Translations under genes and position numbers: made by a program | Shown: piece by piece, positions 12,507-25,180 of the stretch | Numbering within the stretch: position 1 is the first letter of the stretch | How the letters are laid out: every line of letters starts with the position of its first letter | The notes under the pieces: generated by a model | The model's database searches: none | What the model was told of the DNA's origin: nothing | The model's input: the letters and a program-made list of their open reading frames with translations, nothing else | Source of the DNA: Saposhnikovia divaricata | Lineage: Eukaryota; Streptophyta; Magnoliopsida; Apiales; Apiaceae | DNA: 64,000 nt | Direction of reading: 5' to 3' | NCBI GenBank assembly: GCA_036435485.1 | Contig: JAZHRN010000139.1 | Span: 2,480,001 to 2,544,000 of the forward strand

Positions 12507-14703
12507 TCCTATGGGTTATTGGAATTCAATGAAATTTTATTTGGTGCCATTCGGACCTGAATCGGGGCTGAAATGACTGAAACTCGGTTTTCGGATAATC
12601 CTGAAAGGGGTTAGTACACGGGATATTGTTAAAAATCGAGTCAGACCATTTTATGGATATTTTTACATATTTCGTTCCTATGGGTTATTGGAATTCAACG
12701 AAATTTTATTTGGTGCCAGTCGGACCTGAATCGGGGCTGAAATGACTGAAACTCGGTTTTCGGATAATCCTCAAAGGGGTTAGTACACGGGATATTGTTA
12801 AAAATCGAGTCGGACCATTTTATGGATATTTTTACATATTTTGTTCCTATGGGTTATTGGAATTCAACGCAATTTTATTTAACGAAGTTCGGACCGGAAT
12901 CGGAGCTGATATGATCGAAACTCGGTTTTCGGAAACTTCTCAAAGGGATTAGTACACGGGATATTGTTAAAAATCAAGTCGGACAATTTTGTGGATATTT
13001 TTACATATTTTGTTCCTATGGGTTATTGGAATTCAATGAAATTTTATTTGGTGCCATTCGGACCTGAATCGGGGCTGAAATGACTGAAACTCGGTTTTCG
13101 GATAATCCCGAAAGGGGTTAGTACACGGGATATTGTTAAAAATTGAGTCGGACCATTTTATGGATATTTTTACATATTTTGTTCCTATGGGTTATTGGAA
13201 TTCAACGAAATTTTATTTGGTGCCAGTCGGACCTGAATCGGGGCTGAAATGACTGAAACTCGGTTTTCGGATAATCCTCAAAGGGGTTAGTACACGGGAT
13301 ATTGTTAAAAATCGAGTCGGACCATTTTATGGATATTTTTACATATTCTGTTCCAATGGGTTATTGGAATTCAACGCAATTTTATTTAACGAAGTTCGGA
13401 CCGGAATCGGAGCTGATATGATCGAAACTCGGTTTTCGGAAACTTCTCAAAGGGATTAGTACACGGGATATTGTTAAAAATCAAGTCGGACAATTTTGTG
13501 GATATTTTTACATATTTTGTTCCTATGGGTTATTGGAATTCAATGAAATTTTATTTGGTGCCATTCGGACCTGAATCGGGGCTGAAATGAGTGAAACTCG
13601 GTTTTCGGATAATCCTCAAAGGGGTTAGTACACGGGATATTGTTAAAAATCGAGTCGGACCATTTTATGGATATTTTTACAGATTTTGTTCCTATGGGTT
13701 ATTGGAATTCAACGCAATTTAATTTAACGAAGTTCGGACCGGAATCGGTGCTGATATGATCGAAACTCGGTTTTCGGAATCTTCTCAAAGGGATTAGTAC
13801 ACGGGATATTGTTAAAAATCAAGTCGGACAATTTTGTGGATATTTTTACATATTTTGTTCCTATGGGTTATTGGAATTCAATGAAATTTTATTTGGTGCC
13901 ATTCGGACCTGAATCGGGGCTGAAATGACTGAAACTCGGTTTTCGGATAATCCCGAAAGGGGTTAGTACACGGGATATTGTTAAAAATCGAGTCGGACCA
14001 TTTTATGGATATTTTTACATATTTTGTTCCTATGGGTTATTGGAATTCAACGAAATTTTATTTGGTGCCAGTCGGACCTGAATCGGGGCTGAAATGACTG
14101 AAACTCGGTTTTCGGATAATCCTCAAAGGGGTTAGTACACGGGATATTGTTAAAAATCGAGTCGGACCATTTTATGGATATTTTTACATATTCTGTTCCT
14201 ATGGGTTATTGGAATTCAACGCAATTTTATTTAACGAAGTTCGGACCGGAATCGGAGCTGATATGATCGAAACTCGGTTTTCGGAAACTTCTCAAAGGGA
14301 TTAGTACACGGGATATTGTTAAAAATCAAGTCGGACAATTTTGTGGATATTTTTACATATTTTGTTCCTGTGGGTTATTGGAATTCAATGAAATTTTATT
14401 TGGTGCCATTCGGACCTGAATCGGGGCTGAAATGACTGAAACTCGGTTTTCGGATAATCCTCAAAGGGGTTAGTACACGGAATATTGTTAAAAATCGAGT
14501 CGGACCATTTTATGGATATTTTTACATATTTTGTTCCTATGGGTTATTGGAATTCAACGAAATTTTATTTGGTGCCAGTCGGACCTGAATCGGGGCTGAA
14601 ATGACTGAAACTCGGTTTTCGGATAATCCTCAAAGGGGTTAGTACACGGGATATTGTTAAAAATCGAGTCGGACCATTTTATTGATATTTTTACATATTT
14701 TGT
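12507..14703. repeat. 15-mer higher-order repeat, copy 4 (13 monomers)
   Basis: A shortened copy of 2197 bp (13 x 169). The order matches copy 3 up to 14196, but a C-B pair is missing before the closing A. It has lost several marks: GTGCCATTC replaces GTGACATTC, and GAAATTTTATTTGG replaces GAAATTATATTTGG. It gains CCTGTGGG (14367) and CACGGAATATTG. The closing monomer reads CCATTTTATTGATA. The two-monomer loss with the frame kept is what unequal crossover between aligned monomers produces. Confidence 0.87.
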
Positions 14704-17238
14704 TCCTATGGGTTATTGGAATTCAATGAAATTTTATTTGGTGCCATTCGGACCTGAATCGGGGCTGAAATGACTGAAACTCGGTTTTCGGATAATCCTG
14801 AAAGGGGTTAGTACACGAGATATTGTTAAAAATCGAGTCAGACCATTTTATGGATATTTTTACATATTTCGTTCCTATGGGTTATTGGAATTCAACGAAA
14901 TTTTATTTGGTGCCAGTCGGACCTGAATCGGGGCTGAAATGACTGAAACTCGGTTTTCGGATAATCCTCAAAGGGGTTAGTACACGGGATATTGTTAAAA
15001 ATCGAGTCGGACCATTTTATGGATATTTTTACATATTTTGTTCCTATGGGTTATTGGAATTCAACGCAATTTTATTTAACGAAGTTCGGACCGGAATCGG
15101 AGCTGATATGATCGAAACTCGGTTTTCGGAAACTTCTCAAAGGGATTAGTACACGGGATATTGTTAAAAATCAAGTCGGACAATTTTGTGGATATTTTTA
15201 CATATTTTGTTCCTATGGGTTATTGGAATTCAATGAAATTTTATTTGGTGCCATTCGGACCTGAATCGGGGCTGAAATGACTGAAACTCGGTTTTCGGAT
15301 AATCCCGAAAGGGGTTAGTACACGGGATATTGTTAAAAATCGAGTCGGACCATTTTATGGATATTTTTACATATTTTGTTCCTATGGGTTATTGGAATTC
15401 AACGAAATTTTATTTGGTGCCAGTCGGACCTGAATCGGGGTTGAAATGACTGAAACTCGGTTTTCGGATAATCCTCAAAGGGGTTAGTACACGGGATATT
15501 GTTAAAAATCGAGTCGGACCATTTTATGGATATTTTTACATATTCTGTTCCTATGGGTTATTGGAATTCAACGCAATTTTATTTAACGAAGTTCGGACCG
15601 GAATCGGAGCTGATATGATCGAAACTCGCTTTTCGGAAACTTCTCAAAGGGATTAGTACACGGGATATTGTTAAAAATCAAGTCGGACAATTTTGTGGAT
15701 ATTTTTACATATTTTGTTCCTATGGGTTATTGGAATTCAATGAAATTTTATTTGGTGCCATTCGGACCTGAATCGGGGCTGAAATGACTGAAACTCGGTT
15801 TTCGGATAATCCTCAAAGGGGTTAGTACACGGGATATTGTTAAAAATCGAGTCGGACCATTTTATGGATATTTTTACAGATTTTGTTCCTATGGGTTATT
15901 GGAATTCAACGCAATTTAATTTAACGAAGTTCGGACCGGAATCGGTGCTGATATGATCGAAACTCGGTTTTCGGAATCTTCTCAAAGGGATTAGTACACG
16001 GGATATTGTTAAAAATCAAGTCGGACAATTTTGTGGATATTTTTACATATTTTGTTCCTATGGGTTATTGGAATTCAATGAAATTTTATTTGGTGCCATT
16101 CGGACCTGAATCGGGGCTGAAATGACTGAAACTCGGTTTTCGGATAATCCCGAAAGGGGTTAGTACACGGGATATTGTTAAAAATCGAGTCGGACCATTT
16201 TATGGATATTTTTACATATTTTGTTCCTATGGGTTATTGGAATTCAACGAAATTTTATTTGGTGCCAGTCGGACCTGAATCGGGGCTGAAATGACTGAAA
16301 CTCGGTTTTCGGATAATCCTCAAAGGGGTTAGTACACGGGATATTGTTAAAAATCGAGTCAGACCATTTTATGGATATTTTTACATATTCTGTTCCTATG
16401 GGTTATTGGAATTCAACGCAATTTTATTTAACGAAGTTCGGACCGGAATCGGAGCTGATATGAACGAAACTCGGTTTTCGGAAACTTCTCAAAGGGATTA
16501 GTACACGGGATATTGTTAAAAATCGAGTCGGACCATTTTATGGATATTTTTACATATTTTGTTCCTATGGGTTATTGGAATTCAACGAAATTTTATTTGG
16601 TGCCAGTCGGACCTGAATCGGGGCTGAAATGACTGAAACTCGGTTTTCGGATAATCCTCAAAGGGGTTAGTACACGGGATATTGTTAAAAATCGAGTCGG
16701 ACCATTTTATGGATATTTTTACATATTCTGTTCCTATGGGTTATTGGAATTCAACGCAATTTTATTTAACGAAGTTCGGACCGGAATCGGAGCTGATATG
16801 ATCGAAACTCGGTTTTCGGAAACTTCTCAAAGGGATTAGTACACGGGATATTGTTAAAAATCAAGTCGGACAATTTTGTGGATATTTTTACATATTTTGT
16901 TCCTGTGGGTTATTGGAATTCAATGAAATTTTATTTGGTGCCATTCGGACCTGAATCGGGGCTGAAATGACTGAAACTCGGTTTTCGGATAATCCTCAAA
17001 GGGGTTAGTACACGGAATATTGTTAAAAATCGAGTCGGACCATTTTATGGATATTTTTACATATTTTGTTCCTATGGGTTATTGGAATTCAACGAAATTT
17101 TATTTGGTGCCAGTCGGACCTGAATCGGGGCTGAAATGACTGAAACTCGGTTTTCGGATAATCCTCAAAGGGGTTAGTACACGGGATATTGTTAAAAATC
17201 GAGTCGGACCATTTTATTGATATTTTTACATATTTTGT
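14704..17238. repeat. 15-mer higher-order repeat, copy 5
   Basis: A 2535-bp unit in the order B A C B A C B C B A C A C B A. It shares CACGAGATATTG, CCTGTGGG (16902) and CACGGAATATTG with copies 4 and 6. The C monomer at 16394 (with ATGAACGAAAC) has an A-type tail, AATCGAGTCGGACC, and leads into an A monomer instead of the expected B. This is a recombinant junction. Confidence 0.87.
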
Positions 17239-19096
17239 TCCTATGGGTTATTGGAATTCAATGAAATTTTATTTGGTGCCATTCGGACCTGAATCGGGGC
17301 TGAAATGACTGAAACTCGGTTTTCGGATAATCCTGAAAGGGGTTAGTACACGAGATATTGTTAAAAATCGAGTCAGACCATTTTATGGATATTTTTACAT
17401 ATTTCGTTCCTATGGGTTATTGGAATTCAACGAAATTTTATTTGGTGCCAGTCGGACCTGAATCGGGGCTGAAATGACTGAAACTCGGTTTTCGGATAAT
17501 CCTCAAAGGGGTTAGTACACGGGATATTGTTAAAAATCGAGTCGGACCATTTTATGGATATTTTTACATATTTTGTTCCTATGGGTTATTGGAATTCAAC
17601 GCAATTTTATTTAACGAAGTTCGGACCGGAATCGGAGCTGATATGATCGAAACTCGGTTTTCGGAAACTTCTCAAAGGGATTAGTACACGGGATATTGTT
17701 AAAAATCAAGTCGGACAATTTTGTGGATATTTTTACATATTTTGTTCCTATGGGTTATTGGAATTCAATGAAATTTTATTTGGTGCCATTCGGACCTGAA
17801 TCGGGGCTGAAATGACTGAAACTCGGTTTTCGGATAATCCCGAAAGGGGTTAGTACACGGGATATTGTTAAAAATCGAGTCGGACCATTTTATGGATATT
17901 TTTACATATTTTGTTCCTATGGGTTATTGGAATTCAACGAAATTTTATTTGGTGCCAGTCGGACCTGAATCGGGGTTGAAATGACTGAAACTCGGTTTTC
18001 GGATAATCCTCAAAGGGGTTAGTACACGGGATATTGTTAAAAATCGAGTCGGACCATTTTATGGATATTTTTACATATTCTGTTCCTATGGGTTATTGGA
18101 ATTCAACGCAATTTTATTTAACGAAGTTCGGACTGGAATCGGAGCTGATATGATCGAAACTCGCTTTTCGGAAACTTCTCAAAGGGATTAGTACACGGGA
18201 TATTGTTAAAAATCAAGTCGGACAATTTTGTGGATATTTTTACATATTTTGTTCCTATGGGTTATTGGAATTCAATGAAATTTTATTTGGTGCCATTCGG
18301 ACCTGAATCGGGGCTGAAATGACTGAAACTCGGTTTTCGGATAATCCTCAAAGGGGTTAGTACACGGGATATTGTTAAAAATCGAGTCGGACCATTTTAT
18401 GGATATTTTTACAGATTTTGTTCCTATGGGTTATTGGAATTCAACGCAATTTAATTTAACGAAGTTCGGACCGGAATCGGTGCTGATATGATCGAAACTC
18501 GGTTTTCGGAATCTTCTCAAAGGGATTAGTACACGGGATATTGTTAAAAATCAAGTCGGACAATTTTGTGGATATTTTTACATATTTTGTTCCTATGGGT
18601 TATTGGAATTCAATGAAATTTTATTTGGTGCCATTCGGACCTGAATCGGGGCTGAAATGACTGAAACTCGGTTTTCGGATAATCCCGAAAGGGGTTAGTA
18701 CACGGGATATTGTTAAAAATCGAGTCGGACCATTTTATGGATATTTTTACATATTTTGTTCCTATGGGTTATTGGAATTCAACGAAATTTTATTTGGTGC
18801 CAGTCGGACCTGAATCGGGGCTGAAATGACTGAAACTCGGTTTTCGGATAATCCTCAAAGGGGTTAGTACACGGGATATTGTTAAAAATCGAGTCAGACC
18901 ATTTTATGGATATTTTTACATATTCTGTTCCTATGGGTTATTGGAATTCAACGCAATTTTATTTAACGAAGTTCGGACCGGAATCGGAGCTGATATGAAC
19001 GAAACTCGGTTTTCGGAAACTTCTCAAAGGGATTAGTACACGGGATATTGTTAAAAATCAAGTCGGACAATTTTGTGGATATTTTTACATTTTTGT
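17239..19096. repeat. 15-mer higher-order repeat, copy 6 (partial)
   Basis: Eleven monomers matching copy 5 (B A C B A C B C B A C), with the same marks at +2535: CACGAGATATTG near 17350, TTTACAGATT near 18409 and ATGAACGAAAC near 18996. The unit then breaks off. The last monomer lacks one A in its TTTACAT-ATTTTG stretch (near 19091), and the array passes into the next domain. Confidence 0.85.
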
Positions 19097-22000
19097 TCCT
19101 ATGGGTTATTGAAATTCAATGAAATTTTATTTGGTGCCATTCGGACCTGAATCGGGGCTGAAATGACTGAAACTCGGTTTTCGGATAATCCTCAAAGGGG
19201 TTAGTACACGGGATATTGTTAAAAATCGAGTCGGACCATTTTATGGATATTTTTACATATTTTGTTCCTATGGGTTATTGGAATTCAACGAAATTTTATT
19301 TGGTGCCAGTCGGACCTGAATCGGGGCTGAAATGACTGAAACTCGGTTTTCGGATAATCCTCAAAGGGGTTAGTACACGGGATATTGTTAAAAATCGAGT
19401 CAGACCATTTTATGGATATTTTTACATATTCTGTTCCTATGGGTTATTGGAATTCAACGCAATTTTATTTAACGAAGTTCGGACCGGAATCGGAGCTGAT
19501 ATGATCGAAACTCGGTTTTCGGAAACTTCTCAAAGGGATTAGTACACGGGATATTGTTAAAAATCAAGTCGGACAATTTTGTGGATATTTTTACATATTT
19601 TGTTCCTATGGGTTATTGGAATTCAATGAAATTTTATTTTGTGCCATCCGGACCTCAATCGGGGTTGAAATGACTGAAACTCGGTTTTCGGATAATCCTG
19701 AAAGGGGTTAGTACACGGGATATTGTTAAAAATCGAGTCGGACCATTTTATGGATATTTTTACATATTTTGTTCCTATGGGTTATTAGAATTCAACGAAA
19801 TTTTATTTGGTGCCAGTCGGACCTGAATCGGGGCTGAAATGACTGAAACTCGGTTTTCGGATAATCCTCAAAGGGGTTAGTACACGGGATATTGTTAAAA
19901 ATCGATTCGGACCATTTTATGGATATTTTTACATATTTTGTTCCTATGGGTTATTGGAATTCAACGCAATTTTATTTAACGAAGTTCGGACCGGAATCGG
20001 AGCTGATATGATCGAAACTCGGTTTTCGGAAACTTCTCAAAGTGATTAGTACACGGGATATTGTTAAAAATCAAGTTGGACAATTTTGTGGATATTTTTA
20101 CATATTTTGTTCTTATGGGTTATTGGAATTCAATGAAATTTTATTTTGTGCCATTCGGACCTGAATCGGGGCTGAAATGACTGAAACTCGGTTTTCGGAT
20201 AATCCTGAAAGGGGTTAGTACACGGGATATTGTTAAAAATCGAGTCGGACCATTTTATGGATATTTTTACATATTTTGTTCCTATGGGTTATTAGAATTC
20301 AACGAAATTTTATTTGGTGCCAGTCGGACCTGAATCGGGGCTGAAATGACTGAAACTCGGTTTTCGGATAATCCTCAAAGGGGTTAGTACACGGGATATT
20401 GTTAAAAATCGAGTCGGACCATTTTATGGATATTTTTACATATTTTGTTCCTATGGGTTATTGGAATTCAACGCAATTTTATTTAACGAAGTTCGGACCA
20501 AAATCGGAGCTGATATGATCGAAACTCGGTTTTCGGAAACTTCTCAAAGGGATTAGTACACGGGATATTGTTAAAAATCAAGTCGGACAATTTTGTGGAT
20601 ATTTTTACATATTTTGTTCCTATGGGTTATTGGAATTCAATGAAATTTTATTTGGTGCCATTCGGACCTGAATCGGGGCTGAAATGACTGAAACTCGGTT
20701 TTCGGATAATCCTCAAAGGGGTTAGTACACGGGATATTGTTAAAAATCGAGTCGGACCATTTTATGGATATTTTTACAGATTTTGTTCCTATGGGTTATT
20801 GGAATTCAACGCAATTTAATTTAACGAAGTTCGGACCGGAATCGGTGCTGATATGATCGAAACTCGGTTTTCGGAATCTTCTCAAAGGGATTAGTACACG
20901 GGATATTGTTAAAAATCAAGTCGGACAATTTTGTGGATATTTTTACATATTTTGTTCCTATGGGTTATTGGAATTCAATGAAATTTTATTTTGTGCCATT
21001 CGGACCTCAATCGGGGTTGAAATGACTGAAACTCGGTTTTCGGATAATCCTGAAAGGGGTTAGTACACGGGATATTGTTAAAAATCGAGTCGGACCATTT
21101 TATGGATATTTTTACATATTTTGTTCCTATGGGTTATTAGAATTCAACGAAATTTTATTTGGTGCCAGTCGGACCTGAATCGGGGCTGAAATGACTGAAA
21201 CTCGGTTTTCGGATAATCCTCAAAGGGGTTAGTACACGGGATATTGTTAAAAATCGATTCGGACCATTTTATGGATATTTTTACATATTTTGTTCCTATG
21301 GGTTATTGGAATTCAACGCAATTTTATTTAACGAAGTTCGGACCGGAATCGGAGCTGATATGATCGAAACTCGGTTTTCGGAAACTTCTCAAAGTGATTA
21401 GTACACGGGATATTGTTAAAAATCAAGTTGGACAATTTTGTGGATATTTTTACATATTTTGTTCCTATGGGTTATTGGAATTCAATGAAATTTTATTTTG
21501 TGCCATTCGGACCTGAATCGGGGCTGAAATGACTGAAACTCGGTTTTCGGATAATCCTGAAAGGGGTTAGTACACGGGATATTGTTAAAAATCGAGTCGG
21601 ACCATTTTATGGATATTTTTACATATTTTGTTCCTATGGGTTATTAGAATTCAACGAAATTTTATTTGGTGCCAGTCGGACCTGAATCGGGGCTGAAATG
21701 ACTGAAACTCGGTTTTCGGATAATCCTCAAAGGGGTTAGTACACGGGATATTGTTAAAAATCGAGTCGGACCATTTTATGGATATTTTTACATATTTTGT
21801 TCCTATGGGTTATTGGAATTCAACACAATTTTATTTAACGAAGTTCGGACCGGAATCGGAGCTGATATGATCGAAACTCGGTTTTCGGAAACTTCTCAAA
21901 GTGATTAGTACACGGGATATTGTTAAAAATCAAGTTGGACAATTTTGTGGATATTTTTACATATTTTGTTCCTATGGGTTATTGGAATTCAATGAAATTT

Positions 22001-22645
22001 TATTTTGTGCCATTCGGACCTGAATCGGGGCTGAAATGACTGAAACTCGGTTTTCGGATAATCCTGAAAGGGGTTAGTACACGGGATATTGTTAAAAATA
22101 GAGTCGGACCATTTTATGGATATTTTTACATATTTTGTTCCTATGGGTTATTAGAATTCAACGAAATTTTATTTGGTGCCAGTCGGACCTGAATCGGGGC
22201 TGAAATGACTGAAACTCGGTTTTCGGATAATCCTCAAAGGGGTTAGTACACGGGATATTGTTAAAAATCGAGTCGGACCATTTTATGGATATTTTTACAT
22301 ATTTTGTTCCTATGGGTTATTGGAATTCAACGCAATTTTATTTAACGAAGTTCGGACCAAAATCGGAGCTGATATGATCGAAACTCGGTTTTCGGAAACT
22401 TCTCAAAGGGATTAGTGCACGGGATATTGTTAAAAATCTAGTCGGACAATTTTGTGGATATTTTTACATATTTTGTTCCTATGGGTTATTGGAATTCAAT
22501 GAAATTTTATTTGGTGCCATTCGGACCTGAATCGGGGCTGAAATGACTGAAACTCGGTTTTCGGATAATCCTGAAAGGGGTTAGTACACGGGATATTGTT
22601 AAAAATCGAGTCGGACCATTTTATGGATATTTTTACATATTTTGT
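19097..22645. repeat. Satellite, trimer-dominated domain
   Basis: A run of mostly C-B-A trimers (507 bp) made of distinct subtypes. B' has TTTTGTGCC. A' has GGGTTATTAGAATTC. C' has CTCAAAGTGATTAG and AATCAAGTTGGAC. Trimers starting near 21294 and 21801 are almost the same, showing local trimer amplification. The monomer at 19097 has lost its EcoRI site (GAAATTC). The monomers near 20449 and 22308 read CGGACCAAAATCGG. Confidence 0.83.
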
Positions 22646-25180
22646 TCCTATGGGTTATTGGAATTCAACGCAATTTTATTTAACGAAGTTCGGACCGGAA
22701 TCGGAGCTGATATGATCGAAACTCGGTTTTCGGAAACTTCTCAAAGGGATTAGTACACGGGATATTGTTAAAAATCAAGTCGGACAATTTTGTGGATATT
22801 TTTACATATTTTGTTCCTATGGGTTATTGGAATTCAATGAAATTTTATTTGGTGCCATTCGGACCTGAATCGGGGCTGAAATGACTGAAACTCGGTTTTC
22901 GGATAATCCTGAAAAGGGTTAGTACACGGGATATTGTTAAAAATCGAGTCAGACCATTTTATGGATATTTTTACATATTTCGTTCCTATGGGTTATTGGA
23001 ATTCAACGAAATTTTATTTGGTGCAAGTCGGACCTGAATCGGGGCTGAAATGACTGAAACTCGGTTTTCGGATAATCCTCAAAGGGGTTAGTACACGGGA
23101 TATTGTTAAAAATCGAGTCGGACCATTTTATGGATATTTTTACATATTTTGTTCCTATGGGTTATTGGAATTCAACGCAATTTTATTTAACGAAGTTCGG
23201 ACCGGAATCGGAGCTGATATGATCGAAACTCGGTTTTCGGAAACTTCTCAAAGGGATTAGTACACGGGATATTGTTAAAAATCAAGTCGGACAATTTTGT
23301 GGATATTTTTACATATTTTGTTCCTATGGGTTATTGGAATTCAATGAAATTTTATTTGGTGCCATTCGGACCTGAATCGGGGCTGAAATGACTGAAACTC
23401 GGTTTTCGGATAATCCCGAAAGGGGTTAGTACACGGGATATTGTTAAAAATCGAGTCGGACCATTTTATGGATATTTTTACATATTTTGTTCCTATGGGT
23501 TATTGGAATTCAACGAAATTTTATTTGGTGCCAGTCGGACCTGAATCGGGGCTGAAATGACTGAAACTCGGTTTTCGGATAATCCTCAAAGGGGTTAGTA
23601 CACGGGATATTGTTAAAAATCGAGTCGGACCATTTTATGGATATTTTTACATATTCTGTTCCTATGGGTTATTGGAATTCAACGCAATTTTATTTAACGA
23701 AGTTCGGACCGGAATCGGAGCTGATATGATCGAAACTCGGTTTTCGGAAACTTCTCAAAGGGATTAGTACACGGGATATTGTTAAAAATCAAGTCGGACA
23801 ATTTTGTGGATATTTTTACATATTTTGTTCCTATGGGTTATTGGAATTCAATGAAATTTTATTTGGTGCCATTCGGACCTGAATCGGGGCTGAAATGACT
23901 GAAACTCGGTTTTCGGATAATCCTCAAAGGGGTTAGTACACGGGATATTGTTAAAAATCGAGTCGGACCATTTTATGGATATTTTTACAGATTTTGTTCC
24001 TATGGGTTATTGGAATTCAACGCAATTTAATTTAACGAAGTTCGGACCGGAATCGGTGCTGATATGATCGAAACTCGGTTTTCGGAATCTTCTCAAAGGG
24101 ATTAGTACACGGGATATTGTTAAAAATCAAGTCGGACAATTTTGTGGATATTTTTACATATTTTGTTCCTATGGGTTATTGGAATTCAATGAAATTTTAT
24201 TTTGTGCCATTCGGACCTCAATCGGGGTTGAAATGACTGAAACTCGGTTTTCGGATAATCCTGAAAGGGGTTAGTACACGGGATATTGTTAAAAATCGAG
24301 TCGGACCATTTTATGGATATTTTTACATATTTTGTTCCTATGGGTTATTAGAATTCAACGAAATTTTATTTGGTGCCAGTCGGACCTGAATCGGGGCTGA
24401 AATGACTGAAACTCGGTTTTCGGATAATCCTCAAAGGGGTTAGTACACGGGATATTGTTAAAAATCGATTCGGACCATTTTATGGATATTTTTACATATT
24501 TTGTTCCTATGGGTTATTGGAATTCAACGCAATTTTATTTAACGAAGTTCGGACCGGAATCGGAGCTGATATGATCGAAACTCGGTTTTCGGAAACTTCT
24601 CAAAGTGATTAGTACACGGGATATTGTTAAAAATCAAGTTGGACAATTTTGTGGATATTTTTACATATATTGTTCCTATGGGTTGTTGGAATTCAATGAA
24701 ATTTTATTTTGTGCCATTCGGACCTGAATCGGGGCTGAAATGACTGAAACTCGGTTTTCGGATAATCCTGAAAGGGGTTAGTACACGGGATATTGTTAAA
24801 AATCGAGTCGGACCATTTTATGGATATTTTTACATATTTTGTTCCTATGGGTTATTAGAATTCAACGAAATTTTATTTGGTGCCAGTCGGACCTGAATCG
24901 GATCTGATATGATCGAAACTCGGTTTTCGGAAACTTCTCAAAGGGATTAGTACACGAGATATTGTTAAAAATCAAGTCGGACAATTTTGTGGATATTTTT
25001 ACATATTTTGTTCCTATGGGTTATTGGAATTCAATGAAATTTTATTTGGTGCCATTCGGACCTGAATCGGGGCTGAAATGACTGAAACTCGGTTTTCGGA
25101 TAATCCTGAAAGGGGTTAGTATACGGGATATTGTTAAAAATCGAGTCGGACCATTTTATGGATATTTTTACATATTTTGT
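22646..25180. repeat. Second-type 15-mer higher-order repeat, copy 1
   Basis: A 2535-bp unit in the order C B A C B A C B C B' A' C' B' H B, where H is a hybrid monomer at 24843. Positions are marked by TTTACAGATT (near 23985), CCTCAATCGGGGTTG (near 24216), CGATTCGG (near 24467) and CTCAAAGTGATTAG (near 24599). The first part resembles the 15-mer of the left domain, and the second part comes from the trimer domain, so this is a composite unit. Confidence 0.87.
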
